Below the pieces are notes generated by a model. It was not told the origin of the DNA. It did no database searches and worked only from the letters and a program-made list of their open reading frames with translations. This document shows, piece by piece, positions 9,480 to 17,653 of a stretch of DNA of 64,000 bases (within the stretch, counting starts at the first letter, position 1; each line of letters opens with the position of its first letter). Position numbers and translations under genes: made by a program. Source of the stretch: Flavobacteriales bacterium (GTDB taxonomy: Bacteria; Bacteroidota; Bacteroidia; Flavobacteriales_F; PHOS-HE28); NCBI GenBank assembly GCA_023957375.1, contig JAMLHB010000001.1, positions 1,024,245 through 1,088,244 of the forward strand, given 5' to 3'.

Positions 9480-10069
9480 TTCCCTTCCACCCAGTTGATG
9501 ATCGCTTCGCTCAGGGGCTCCTGTGCGCTCGGGTACATGGCCACCAGCCGGCCCTGCTGATCGATCAGATATTTCTGAAAGTTCCACTTCACCTCGCTGT
9601 CCAGCACGCCGTTCAGCTTCTTCCGCGTGAGCCATGCATACACCGGGCTTTGGTCCGGCCCCTTGGTGTGCACCTTGGCCATCATGGGGAAGGTGACGCC
9701 ATAATTCTTCGTGCAGAATGCGGCGATCTGCTTCTCATCCCCCGGCTCCTGCCCGCCGAAATCGTTGCTGGGAAAGCCGATCACCATGAACCCGGTGCCT
9801 TTGTACCGCTCGTACAGCTCTTCCAGCCCTTTGTACTGCGGCGTGAACCCGCATTCGCTGGCGGTGTTCACCACCAGTACCTTATGCCCCTTCAAACGGG
9901 TGAGGTCGAACGGGTGGCCGTTGATGTCGGTCGCATTCAATTGGTGAAAGCCCATGGCCGGTTGTGTTTGTGCATCCACCGCGCTTTGCCCGTTTGCTTC
10001 CGGTGCCGTACAGGCGGAAAGGCAGCCCAGCATCAGAACGGTGGCCACAGCGAAATTGCAGTTGAACAT
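9476..10069 (-). CDS. Glutathione peroxidase family thiol peroxidase, lipoprotein-like
   Basis: 197 residues from ATG 10069; an alternative ATG lies six codons upstream at 10087. The N-terminus resembles a lipoprotein signal with Cys at residue 20 (LGCLSAC), so the enzyme is probably exported or membrane-anchored. The peroxidatic cysteine is Cys73 in NTASECGFTPQY. The other expected active-site pieces are present: Gln in GFPSNDFGGQEPG, and Trp-Asn in KWNFQKYLID. Most bacterial members of this family use thioredoxin rather than glutathione. The coupling of its stop codon to the start of bshB1 makes a link to bacillithiol chemistry attractive, but that is inference. Confidence 0.9.
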   Translation of the reverse strand: MFNCNFAVATVLMLGCLSACTAPEANGQSAVDAQTQPAMGFHQLNATDINGHPFDLTRLKGHKVLVVNTASECGFTPQYKGLEELYERYKGTGFMVIGFPSNDFGGQEPGDEKQIAAFCTKNYGVTFPMMAKVHTKGPDQSPVYAWLTRKKLNGVLDSEVKWNFQKYLIDQQGRLVAMYPSAQEPLSEAIINWVEGK

Positions 10070-10168
10070 GGTGCAAAGTTCGGACATCCATGGGAAGGCG
10101 TGGTTGCGCAAGGCATGCTGCGTGGCTGGAACCCTGATACGGTTAATCACGTAGGATATCTTGCCTGG

Positions 10169-10176
10169 TACCTTTG
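10169..10176 (+). promoter_or_regulatory. -7 box TACCTTTG
   Basis: A match to the Bacteroidota -7 consensus TAnnTTTG, 24 bases upstream of the secreted protein gene at 10201. No convincing -33 TTG was identified. Confidence 0.5.
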
Positions 10177-10200
10177 TGCCACCTCGTAAGCCCACTGCCC

Positions 10201-11028
10201 ATGCGCTACCTGCTTCTTCTGCTTTCCTTCGCCCTGCTGCCCGCCTTGTTCGCACAGCAACAGGTACAGATCAAGGAAGTGGCCGCGCTGGATGCGGCGC
10301 CGGACCTGCGCAAGTCGAAGGAGATACAGGATGCTTTGCAGGGTGCCGGATTCAATGAGGAAGAATTGAAGACCATCCTGGATTTCGGCAACCGGCAGAA
10401 CTGGCCGGAAGGGATCCGGACGGACACGGCACGGGCCGCCAATGCACCGTACATCCCCAATTACGTGTGCTTTCGCTTGTGTGCGTACAACCTGAACGGC
10501 GACCAGCAGGAGGTGCTGATGGTGCCGGCCAGAAACAACATCCACATGCCGGAAGGCATGCGGCCCTTGGGCGATTTTTTCGTGGCCTTGCCTGAACATG
10601 CCCTGTCCAACGTGGAAGGGAATCCCCAGAAGCGCCCAACGGTAAGCCGCGGCCCCGCGTGGGCACATCGCCCCAAGGTGAAGATCGTGAAGGCCGATGA
10701 GCTCTTCGGCTCCTACGACCTGGAAGCCGACAGCGCCGGATTGAAAGCCTTGGAGGACGCCGGCATGAGCCCGGCGGAGATCGACGCGGTGGTATTCCGA
10801 AGCACGGAACGCAACTGGCCCGAGGGCATGGACAACTTGGAGAAGCGCTATCCCTTGCAGAAACGGTTCACCAAGTACAAAGCCTATTTGGGTGCCCAAT
10901 GGGACAATAAGGCGCTGCTGATCGTACCGGTGGCGAAGAACCGCCGCATGCCGGTGAACATGCGCCCTTACATCGACCTGTACTTCGTGTACAGCCTCTC
11001 CGGGGTGAAAGTGCAGGGAACCCGCTAG
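10201..11028 (+). CDS. Secreted protein with an internal duplication, function unknown
   Basis: 275 residues. The start at 10201 gives a strong Sec signal (MRYLLLLLSFALLPALFAQ). The mature part contains two similar halves. The first includes FNEEELKTILDFGNRQNWPEGI and later RNNIHMPEGMRPLGDFFVAL. The second includes MSPAEIDAVVFRSTERNWPEGM and later KNRRMPVNMRPYIDLYFVYS. Shared features are the RNWPEG-type motif and the MPxxMRPxxDxxFV motif, separated by a beta-rich stretch of ~50-60 residues. I do not recognise the family. It stands alone, convergent with the DUF4442 gene one base away. A periplasmic or cell-surface role is all the sequence supports. Confidence 0.75.
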   Translation: MRYLLLLLSFALLPALFAQQQVQIKEVAALDAAPDLRKSKEIQDALQGAGFNEEELKTILDFGNRQNWPEGIRTDTARAANAPYIPNYVCFRLCAYNLNGDQQEVLMVPARNNIHMPEGMRPLGDFFVALPEHALSNVEGNPQKRPTVSRGPAWAHRPKVKIVKADELFGSYDLEADSAGLKALEDAGMSPAEIDAVVFRSTERNWPEGMDNLEKRYPLQKRFTKYKAYLGAQWDNKALLIVPVAKNRRMPVNMRPYIDLYFVYSLSGVKVQGTR

Positions 11029-11029
11029 G

Positions 11030-11536
11030 TTACACCCGGGTTCGCACCTTGTCCCAAGGCTTCATCTGCCACGTGATACGGCCCGTGGCCACATGCTTTC
11101 CCTGGCTGTCGCACACCCTTACCTCGGCTTCATGCAACACGGCCTGGCCCGCACGGAGTGGCCCGGCGACGCGGGTTTCCAACTCCTCGGCGGAGGGGGC
11201 ATACTCGGCATAGGCACCTGACTTGGCCTGGTAGTGGTACTCCATGGCCAGCGACTTCATGATGATCCGGATGTGCTTAGGGTCCAAGTGCTCCATCAAG
11301 GCCAGGCCGCTGCACAGCTCGGCAGCGGTGGCCAAGCAACACGCATGGATCCCCTTGATGTGGTTGCGGTTGGTGCGCCGCGCGGGCACCACCACCCGGA
11401 TGCCCCCGGACGGCATCGGCACCACACGGAACCCGTGGGGCCGGTTGAAGGGGATCATCCGTCGCAGGGCGGCATTCAGCCACCAACGCGCCAGCGCTGA
11501 ACTGCGCGAATGTTCGATCAGGCGTTGCAGTTCCAT
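11030..11536 (-). CDS. DUF4442 hotdog-fold protein
   Basis: 168 residues from ATG 11536, chosen because upstream codons give a low-quality arginine-rich extension with no family similarity. The sequence has the character of DUF4442, a hotdog-fold (acyl-CoA thioesterase-like) cytoplasmic family. It starts with an amphipathic helix and a basic segment ARWWLNAALRRMIPFNRPHG. The thioesterase-like core follows with NRNHIKGIHACCLATAAELCSGLALM (the Asn-His/Gly helix segment), and the chain ends with the strand VATGRITWQMKPWDKV. The substrate is unknown. It runs convergent to the preceding secreted-protein gene and divergent from moxR. Confidence 0.75.
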   Translation of the reverse strand: MELQRLIEHSRSSALARWWLNAALRRMIPFNRPHGFRVVPMPSGGIRVVVPARRTNRNHIKGIHACCLATAAELCSGLALMEHLDPKHIRIIMKSLAMEYHYQAKSGAYAEYAPSAEELETRVAGPLRAGQAVLHEAEVRVCDSQGKHVATGRITWQMKPWDKVRTRV

Positions 11537-11713
11537 GTGGCGCGTTCTTGAGGGGCGGTCCCGGTTCAGCTCGCGGCCGACTTCCCCCAGGGTTGCGAAA
11601 CACTTGCAGATCCTCCCAAACCACCGTAACCACTGGAAAAACAGCCTCGGCCGGTTAACACATCTTAACTGCAAATTAAGTGCAATAACCCGGCAGAAAC
11701 GCACCGATCTCGG

Positions 11714-11721
11714 CACTTTTG
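11714..11721 (+). promoter_or_regulatory. Possible -7 box CACTTTTG for the moxR-bat operon
   Basis: CACTTTTG matches TAnnTTTG except at the first base and sits 16 bases before the moxR ATG. Upstream at about 11665-11679 is an inverted TTAA/TTAA arrangement that could be an operator or part of the divergent promoter. Weak evidence only. Confidence 0.35.
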
Positions 11722-11737
11722 CGAGCCATTCGCAGAA

Positions 11738-12781
11738 ATGTTTTCAATGAACACGGAACAGAACCCGGCAACGGTTGCCCCTGCCTCCACATCGGACACC
11801 TTGCGGGCACTGAACGAGCGCATTCAGCAGGCCAGTTCATTCGTCGACCTGATCGACGGTGAGATGCAAAAGGTGATCGTGGGGCAGAAGGACATGGTGC
11901 AAAAGCTCCTGGTGGCCTTGTTGGCGGACGGGCACATCATGCTGGAGGGCATGCCCGGGCTGGCCAAAACCTTGGCCATCAAAACCCTGAGCGAAGTGGT
12001 GGACGTGGGCTTCAGCCGGATCCAATTCACCCCCGACCTGCTGCCTGCCGACCTGGTGGGCACCATGGTGTACAGCCCCCGCAACGAGGAATTCACCGTG
12101 AAGAAGGGTCCGCTCTTCAGCAACTTCATCCTTGCGGACGAGATCAACCGGGCGCCTGCCAAAGTGCAAAGTGCCTTGCTGGAAGCCATGCAGGAGCGGC
12201 AGGTCACCATTGGGTCGCACACGTACAAACTGCCCGAGCCGTTCCTGGTGATGGCCACCATGAACCCCGTGGAGCAGGAAGGCACCTATCCCTTGCCGGA
12301 AGCCCAATCGGACCGGTTCATGCTGAAGGCCGTCCTGGATTATCCGCGAAAGGAGGAGGAACGCAACATCATCCGGCAAAACACCGGCGCCACGGCACGC
12401 CCGGCCGTGCAGAAGGTGATCCATCCGCAGGACATCATCAACGCGCGCCAATTGGTGCGGGAGGTGTACATGGACGAGAAGATCGAATCCTACATCGTGG
12501 ACATCGTGCATGCCACGCGGCAACCGGGCGAGCACCGCATGGCCGACATCGCGCAGATGATCAGCTTTGGCGGCAGTCCCAGGGCCAGCATTTACATGGC
12601 CATGGGCGCCAAGGCCTACGCATTCACCAAGCGCCGGGGCTATGTGATCCCCGAGGACGTCCGTGCGGTCTGCCCCGACGTTCTGCGCCACCGGATCGGC
12701 CTTACTTATGAAGCCGAAGCCGAGAACATCCGCGTGGACGAGATCATCGGCAAGGTGCTCAATACTGTTGAAGTGCCCTGA
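11738..12781 (+). CDS. MoxR family AAA+ ATPase
   Basis: 347 residues. MoxR ATPases act as chaperones with VWA-domain partners. Walker A is GMPGLAKT (~71-78), Walker B is FILADEINRAPAK, and the sensor/arginine-finger region is ATMNPVEQEGTYPLPEAQSD followed by RFMLK. ATG 11738 or the ATG three codons later are both possible starts. It is the first gene of a run reaching batE at 20154, the standard Bacteroidota order moxR, DUF58, BatA, BatB, BatC, BatD, BatE. The operon is linked to aerotolerance and envelope stress in Bacteroides and related bacteria; the molecular job is not settled. Confidence 0.95.
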   Translation: MFSMNTEQNPATVAPASTSDTLRALNERIQQASSFVDLIDGEMQKVIVGQKDMVQKLLVALLADGHIMLEGMPGLAKTLAIKTLSEVVDVGFSRIQFTPDLLPADLVGTMVYSPRNEEFTVKKGPLFSNFILADEINRAPAKVQSALLEAMQERQVTIGSHTYKLPEPFLVMATMNPVEQEGTYPLPEAQSDRFMLKAVLDYPRKEEERNIIRQNTGATARPAVQKVIHPQDIINARQLVREVYMDEKIESYIVDIVHATRQPGEHRMADIAQMISFGGSPRASIYMAMGAKAYAFTKRRGYVIPEDVRAVCPDVLRHRIGLTYEAEAENIRVDEIIGKVLNTVEVP

Positions 12782-12828
12782 GCCAGGCAGCCGCCCGCAG
12801 GTGGCATGCGGCATCCGGTACCGCCGCG

Positions 12829-12853
12829 CGCTGCCCGCTGCTTGCTGCCCACT
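12829..12853 (+). repeat. Short heptad-word run between moxR and the DUF58 gene
   Basis: The 80-base gap contains GCTGCCC, GCTGCTT and GCTGCCC words with a 7-base period, ending 8 bases before the DUF58 ATG. It is the reverse-complement style of the words at 6630-6673. Confidence 0.4.
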
Positions 12854-12861
12854 GAAACGAA

Positions 12862-13749
12862 ATGGCCACCCAGCGAAATACCCAGGACCTCATCAAGAAG
12901 GTGAGGTTGATCGAGCTGAAAACACGCGGCTTGAGCAACCACATCTTCAGCGGGGAGTACCACAGTGCCTTCAAAGGCCGCGGAATGGCCTTCAGTGAAG
13001 TGCGCGAGTACGTGCCGGGCGATGAAGTGCGCACCATCGATTGGAACGTAACAGCCCGCTTGGGGCACCCCTTCGTGAAGATCTTCGAGGAGGAACGCGA
13101 GCTTACGGTGATGCTGGTGGCCGACGTGAGCGGAAGCGGCGAGTTCGGCACGGTGGGCCAACTCAAGCGCGAGCTGATCACCGAGGCCTGTGCCACCATC
13201 GCTTTCAGCGCCATTCAAAACAACGACAAGGTGGGACTGATCCTGTTCACCGACCAGGTGGAGCTGTTCATTCCCCCGAAGAAGGGCAGCAGCCATATCC
13301 TTCGGATCGTGCGGGAACTGTTGGAATTCAAGCCCCAAAGAAGGGGTACCGATATCGGCGGGGCATTGAAGTACCTCAACAACGTGATCAAGAAGCGCAG
13401 CATCGCCTTTCTCATCAGCGACCTGATGGACGAGGGCTATGGGGATGCCCTGAAGATCGCCAACCGCAGGCATGACCTGGTCGTGCTCCGCTGCACCGAT
13501 CCGCGGGAAATGGAACTGCCCAACATGGACCTGGTGCAATTCAGCGACCCCGAGACCGGGGAGGCCCGCTGGGTGAACACCCGCAACAAGGCCGTGCGCA
13601 ACCACTACAGGGCACAGGCGCTCAAGCACCAAGCCCGATCAAGGGACGCCCTGCACCGTGCCGGGGTGGACCATGCCGTGATCAGTACGCGCGAAGGCTA
13701 TGTGAAACCCCTGATGAACCTCTTCCGGCAACGGGACCAGAAGCGATGA
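12862..13749 (+). CDS. DUF58 domain protein (VWA-like)
   Basis: 295 residues, soluble. The DUF58 signature is clear: GRGMAFSEVREYVPGDEVR near residues 43-61, followed by TIDWNVTARLGHPFVKIFEE. A VWA-like fold follows, with a metal-site DxSxS motif in LVADVSGSGEFG (~88-99). DUF58 proteins are encoded next to MoxR ATPases and are thought to be their clients or partners. The last codons overlap the next gene start (ATGA at 13746-13749), indicating translational coupling within the bat operon. Confidence 0.93.
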   Translation: MATQRNTQDLIKKVRLIELKTRGLSNHIFSGEYHSAFKGRGMAFSEVREYVPGDEVRTIDWNVTARLGHPFVKIFEEERELTVMLVADVSGSGEFGTVGQLKRELITEACATIAFSAIQNNDKVGLILFTDQVELFIPPKKGSSHILRIVRELLEFKPQRRGTDIGGALKYLNNVIKKRSIAFLISDLMDEGYGDALKIANRRHDLVVLRCTDPREMELPNMDLVQFSDPETGEARWVNTRNKAVRNHYRAQALKHQARSRDALHRAGVDHAVISTREGYVKPLMNLFRQRDQKR

Positions 13750-14738
13750 GCAGGCTGCCGGCATCATGGGGCCCCGCCCGGCCCGTCATCACCTTGGGCC
13801 TGGCGTGCATTTGCGCGACCGCCGCGCCGTTGCTACATGCGCAAGGCATCGTACCGGTGGCCACGTTGGACAGCTCCTCCATCCTGATCGGGCAACAGGC
13901 CCATGTCACCTTGTCCGTGGATTACCGGGCCGACCACGGAGCCGTGAACATCCAATGGCCGCAGATCGGCGACACGCTCACCGGCAAGGTGCCCGTGCTG
14001 CACGACAGCCATGTGGACACCATCCTGCCCGACAAGCAGCACGATCCCTTTCTGTTCAAGCAGGTCCGCACGCTCACCATCACCTCGTGGGATTCGGGGT
14101 ATTGGGCCATCCCGCCCTTCCGCTTCACGATCAATGGCGACACGCTGGAGACCGCTGCGCTCCTGCTCACGGTAAACACCGTGGCCGTGGACACCACGCA
14201 GGCCTTCCGCGACATCAAGGAGATCTATACCCTGCCGTTCAGCTTGGTGGATTGGCTGCGCGAGCACTGGCCATGGATCGCCGGCGGCATAGCGGCCGTG
14301 GCCATCCTCGCGGCATTGTTCATCGTGCTGTACAAGCGTGCCAGGCGGCCCAAGCCCGTGGCTCCACCGCCACCGGTGCAACCGCTTCATGTGCGCACGT
14401 TGCTGGCCCTGGAGGCACTGCAGCAACAACAACTCTGGCAGCAGGGCCGCACCAAGGCCTATTACATCGGGCTGACGGAGATCTTGCGCAGCTACGTGGA
14501 GGAACGCTTCCAGGTGCCTGCCTTGGAGCAGACCACCGATGAGATCCTCGCCAGCCTGCGCATGAGCGCCATGCCCCGGGGCCAACAGGAACAGCTTGCC
14601 CCCCTGCTCCGCTTGGCCGACATGGTGAAGTTCGCCAAGTGGTCCACCCTGCCCGCCGAGAACGAGCAGGCCATGGCCAGCGCCATCCGCTTAGTGCAGG
14701 AAACAGCTTATACCGGAAACGATGCGCCGCTCGCGTGA
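13746..14738 (+). CDS. Bat operon membrane protein, DUF4381-like
   Basis: 330 residues. A signal/anchor segment occupies residues ~1-33, followed by a beta-rich periplasmic domain to ~170. A single transmembrane helix (WIAGGIAAVAILAALFIVLY, ~179-198) leads to a basic proline-rich linker (RRPKPVAPPPPVQP). The C-terminal cytoplasmic helical part contains YYIGLTEILRSYVEERFQVPA, typical of the protein found between DUF58 and BatA genes. It probably helps assemble or anchor the VWA proteins. Its start overlaps the DUF58 stop by four bases and its end overlaps batA by 17 bases. Confidence 0.78.
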   Translation: MSRLPASWGPARPVITLGLACICATAAPLLHAQGIVPVATLDSSSILIGQQAHVTLSVDYRADHGAVNIQWPQIGDTLTGKVPVLHDSHVDTILPDKQHDPFLFKQVRTLTITSWDSGYWAIPPFRFTINGDTLETAALLLTVNTVAVDTTQAFRDIKEIYTLPFSLVDWLREHWPWIAGGIAAVAILAALFIVLYKRARRPKPVAPPPPVQPLHVRTLLALEALQQQQLWQQGRTKAYYIGLTEILRSYVEERFQVPALEQTTDEILASLRMSAMPRGQQEQLAPLLRLADMVKFAKWSTLPAENEQAMASAIRLVQETAYTGNDAPLA

Positions 14739-15804
14739 CCTTCTCTTCCTGCTGCTCCTGCTGGTGGCGGTACATGCCGCGCTGGCCGCCGGGACATGGT
14801 GGCTCCGGCAGCACTACGAGCTGGCCACGCCCGCATGGTTGTGGGGCCTCTTGGCCGTGCCCGTGCTCGCCATTTGGTACGTCGTCCGCAGGGATCGGCG
14901 CAGGCCGCATGCCACGCTCAGCACGCTGCAGCTGCTGAAGAACGGGCCGATGGACCTGCTGGCCCGCTTGCGCCACCTGCCCTTCAACCTGGGCCTGCTG
15001 GGGTTGGGGCTCATGCTGCTGGCCATGTCCCGCCCGCAGAGCAAGGACAGCTGGCGCGATGTCACCCATGAAGGCATCGACATCGTGATCGCCATGGATT
15101 ACAGCGCCAGCATGCTGGCCAAGGACTTTAAGCCGGACCGCCTGGATGCCGCCCGGGACGTGGCCATGAAGTTCATCGACGACCGTCCCAACGACCGCAT
15201 CGGCCTAGTGGTATATGAAGGCGAGGCGTTCACGCAGTGCCCCCTCACCACCGACCATGCCGTGCTGAAGAACCTCTTCCTGCAAGCGCGCACCGGCCTG
15301 ATCACGGGAGGCACCGCCATTGGGCTGGGCTTGGCCACCGCCATCAACCGTCTGCGCGAAAGCACCAGCAAAAGCAAGGTGATCATCCTGCTGACCGACG
15401 GCATGAACAACGCCGGCAGCATCCAGCCCCTGGACGCTGCCCAGATCGCACAGGAACTGGGCATGCGCGTGTACACCATCGGCGTGGGCACGCGCGGCAA
15501 AGCCCTTTCACCGGTGGCCATCTACCCGAACGGCCAGTACAAATACGACTACGTGGACGTGGACATCGACGATGCCATGCTGCAGAAAATGGCGGACATG
15601 ACCGGCGGGCGCTACTTCCGCGCCACCGACGAACAGAAACTCCGCGCCATTTACCAGGAGATCGACCGCCTGGAAAAGACGCGCATGAAGGTGACCGAGC
15701 ACAGCAGCCGCACCGACGAATACTTCCGCCCCCTGCTGGCCGGATGCTCACTGCTTTTCCTTTCCCTCTTCCTTGGCAGCACCTGGTTGCGCACCACCCC
15801 ATGA
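14722..15804 (+). CDS. batA: BatA: VWA-domain inner membrane protein
   Basis: 360 residues. Two N-terminal transmembrane helices (~8-25 and ~34-54) and a third hydrophobic stretch (~87-100, NLGLLGLGLMLLAMSRPQ) precede a periplasmic von Willebrand A domain. Its metal-binding motif is DYSAS (IVIAMDYSASMLAKDF), with the conserved threonine region TGGTAIGLGLA and LLTDGMNN. A C-terminal helix (FRPLLAGCSLLFLSLFLGSTWL) re-anchors the protein. The size and three-helix topology match BatA. The stop overlaps the batB start (ATGA). Confidence 0.92.
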   Translation: MRRSRDLLFLLLLLVAVHAALAAGTWWLRQHYELATPAWLWGLLAVPVLAIWYVVRRDRRRPHATLSTLQLLKNGPMDLLARLRHLPFNLGLLGLGLMLLAMSRPQSKDSWRDVTHEGIDIVIAMDYSASMLAKDFKPDRLDAARDVAMKFIDDRPNDRIGLVVYEGEAFTQCPLTTDHAVLKNLFLQARTGLITGGTAIGLGLATAINRLRESTSKSKVIILLTDGMNNAGSIQPLDAAQIAQELGMRVYTIGVGTRGKALSPVAIYPNGQYKYDYVDVDIDDAMLQKMADMTGGRYFRATDEQKLRAIYQEIDRLEKTRMKVTEHSSRTDEYFRPLLAGCSLLFLSLFLGSTWLRTTP

Positions 15805-16952
15805 GCACACCAAACACCTATCGCACCGGGGCCATGGCCACCACCGTGCTGATCGCCGAAGTGGTGGCATGGGGTGTGGGCATCGCGTTCCTGCTCACCG
15901 CTTCACGGTATTTGCCGCAGTTCCGGATCCAACGCCAGGAGGTGCTGTGGGCCTTGGCCGCCGGGCCCGTGCTGGTGGCCCTTTACCTGGCCGGCCTCGG
16001 GTTGAAGAACCGCGCCCTGCGCCGCTTCAGCGATGATGCGCTCATCGGCGACATGGTTCCGGGCATCTCCTCCTGGCGCTCCGCGCTGAAGTTCCTTTTG
16101 CTTCGGCATGGGTTCTCCTTCGCCATTTTCGCCCTGGCCGGCCCGCAAATGGGCACCCGCTTGGAAGAAGTGGCCACCAAGGGAGTGGACGTGGTGGTGG
16201 CCTTGGACGTGAGCAACAGCATGCTGGCCGAGGATATCAAGCCGGACCGCATGGAGGTGGCCAAGCGTGCCCTTGCACAATTGGTGGACCGCATGGGCGG
16301 CGACAGGCTCGGCATCGTGGTGTTCGCAGGCGAAGCCTACACCCAGATGCCCATCACCGCCGATCGCGGGGCTGCCAAGATCTTCCTGAATACCCTGGGA
16401 CCCAATTTGGTGCGGACCCAAGGCACGGTGATCGGTGCCGCCATCGACCAAGCCCGCAAGAGCTTCGGGCCCGATGCCGCCAAGAGCAAGGCCATCATCG
16501 TGATCAGTGATGGCGAAAGTTTCGACGATGACCCCGTGGGAGCCGCTATGCGGGCCGCCGAGGAAGGCATCGTTGTTAACACGATCGGCCTCGGCACCCG
16601 GCAGGGCGCACCTATCCCGATCCGCATGGGAGGGCGCATGATGGGCTTCAAGAAAGACCGCGAAGGCCAAACGGTGATCGCCAAGCTCGACCCCGCCACC
16701 CTGATGCGCATCGCCCAAGCCGGCGGCGGCGAGTTTGTGGAAGCCACTGCAGGCCATACCGGCGTGGAGGCCATGGTCCGGAAATTGCGTGGCATGGACC
16801 AGAGCAGCCTGGGCACCTACACCTTTGCCGGCCACGAGGACCGCTACCAGTACTTCCTGGCCATAGCCTGCGCCATGCTGGTGGCCGGCCTGCTCACCGG
16901 GGAGCGGAAACTTTCCGTATCATGGATTAAATTCATGCCATGGAACGCCTGA
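15801..16952 (+). CDS. batB: BatB: VWA-domain inner membrane protein
   Basis: 383 residues from ATG 15801, which overlaps the batA stop. It has N-terminal helices (~14-33 and ~47-66) and a hydrophobic segment near 95-110, then a VWA domain with metal motif DVSNS (VVVALDVSNSMLAEDI), the threonine site RTQGTVIGAAID and IVISDGESFDDDP. A C-terminal helix (YFLAIACAMLVAGLLTG) follows. It is a paralogue of BatA, as is normal for this operon. The last 13 bases overlap batC. Confidence 0.92.
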   Translation: MSTPNTYRTGAMATTVLIAEVVAWGVGIAFLLTASRYLPQFRIQRQEVLWALAAGPVLVALYLAGLGLKNRALRRFSDDALIGDMVPGISSWRSALKFLLLRHGFSFAIFALAGPQMGTRLEEVATKGVDVVVALDVSNSMLAEDIKPDRMEVAKRALAQLVDRMGGDRLGIVVFAGEAYTQMPITADRGAAKIFLNTLGPNLVRTQGTVIGAAIDQARKSFGPDAAKSKAIIVISDGESFDDDPVGAAMRAAEEGIVVNTIGLGTRQGAPIPIRMGGRMMGFKKDREGQTVIAKLDPATLMRIAQAGGGEFVEATAGHTGVEAMVRKLRGMDQSSLGTYTFAGHEDRYQYFLAIACAMLVAGLLTGERKLSVSWIKFMPWNA

Positions 16953-17650
16953 TCGCCTCATTGCTGCTGGCCATGGCCATCGGGGGCGCACCCGCCCAGG
17001 AAGTGGACCGCTCCATCCGCAAGGGCAACAACGACTACGCCAAGGGCGACCTGAACGGAGCGATCGATGCCTACAGCCACGCAGGGGAAGACCCCCGCGC
17101 GCTGTTCAACCTCGGCAATGCCCATTACCGCCAGGACAGTGCGGCTGCCGCGCAGCGCACCTTCGAGAATGCCGCTTCCATTGCCAAAGGCCCGCAAGCC
17201 CAGGCGCGCGCGTACCACAACCTGGGCAATAGCTGGATGAAGCAGCAAAACTTCCAGGAAGCGATCAATGCATACAAGGAAGCACTGAAGCGATCGCCCA
17301 ACGATGCGGATACGCGCTACAACCTGGCCTATGCACAAAAGAAGCTGGCCCAACAACAGCAGCAACAGCAACAGCAGGGTGGCCAGGACAACAAGGACCA
17401 AAAGGACCAGGACAAGCAGGACCAGAAGGGCAAAGACCAACAAGACAAGGGCCAGCAGGACAAGAACGATCCGCAGCAAGGCGATCAACCAAAGGAGCAA
17501 CAACAGGAACAGCAACGGCAGGAGCGCATCGACCCGCAGGACGCTAAACGCATGTTGGATGCTGCGCAACAGCAAGAGCAGGACGTACAGGACAAGGTGA
17601 GGCAGCTGATGCAACCCAAGCCTGCCACCCCGCCGGAAAAGGATTGGTGA
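16940..17650 (+). CDS. batC: BatC: periplasmic TPR protein with glutamine/lysine-rich tail
   Basis: 236 residues. A signal peptide (~1-19) is followed by two to three TPR units, ~24-60 and 75-130, with signatures RALFNLGNAHYRQ and RAYHNLGNSWMKQQ. The low-complexity tail (~133-205) is rich in Gln, Lys and Asp and starts with an uninterrupted Gln run encoded by CAA/CAG codons at about 17351-17375, a possible slippage site. The tail ends with a charged helix before PATPPEKDW. This arrangement is typical of BatC. Only three bases separate it from batD. Confidence 0.88.
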   Translation: MERLIASLLLAMAIGGAPAQEVDRSIRKGNNDYAKGDLNGAIDAYSHAGEDPRALFNLGNAHYRQDSAAAAQRTFENAASIAKGPQAQARAYHNLGNSWMKQQNFQEAINAYKEALKRSPNDADTRYNLAYAQKKLAQQQQQQQQQGGQDNKDQKDQDKQDQKGKDQQDKGQQDKNDPQQGDQPKEQQQEQQRQERIDPQDAKRMLDAAQQQEQDVQDKVRQLMQPKPATPPEKDW

Positions 17651-17653
17651 GAC

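Noticed and set aside
17304-17600. Separate small basic protein in the batC tail region
   Set aside because: It is the frame-shifted reading of the Gln/Lys/Asp low-complexity tail of BatC.
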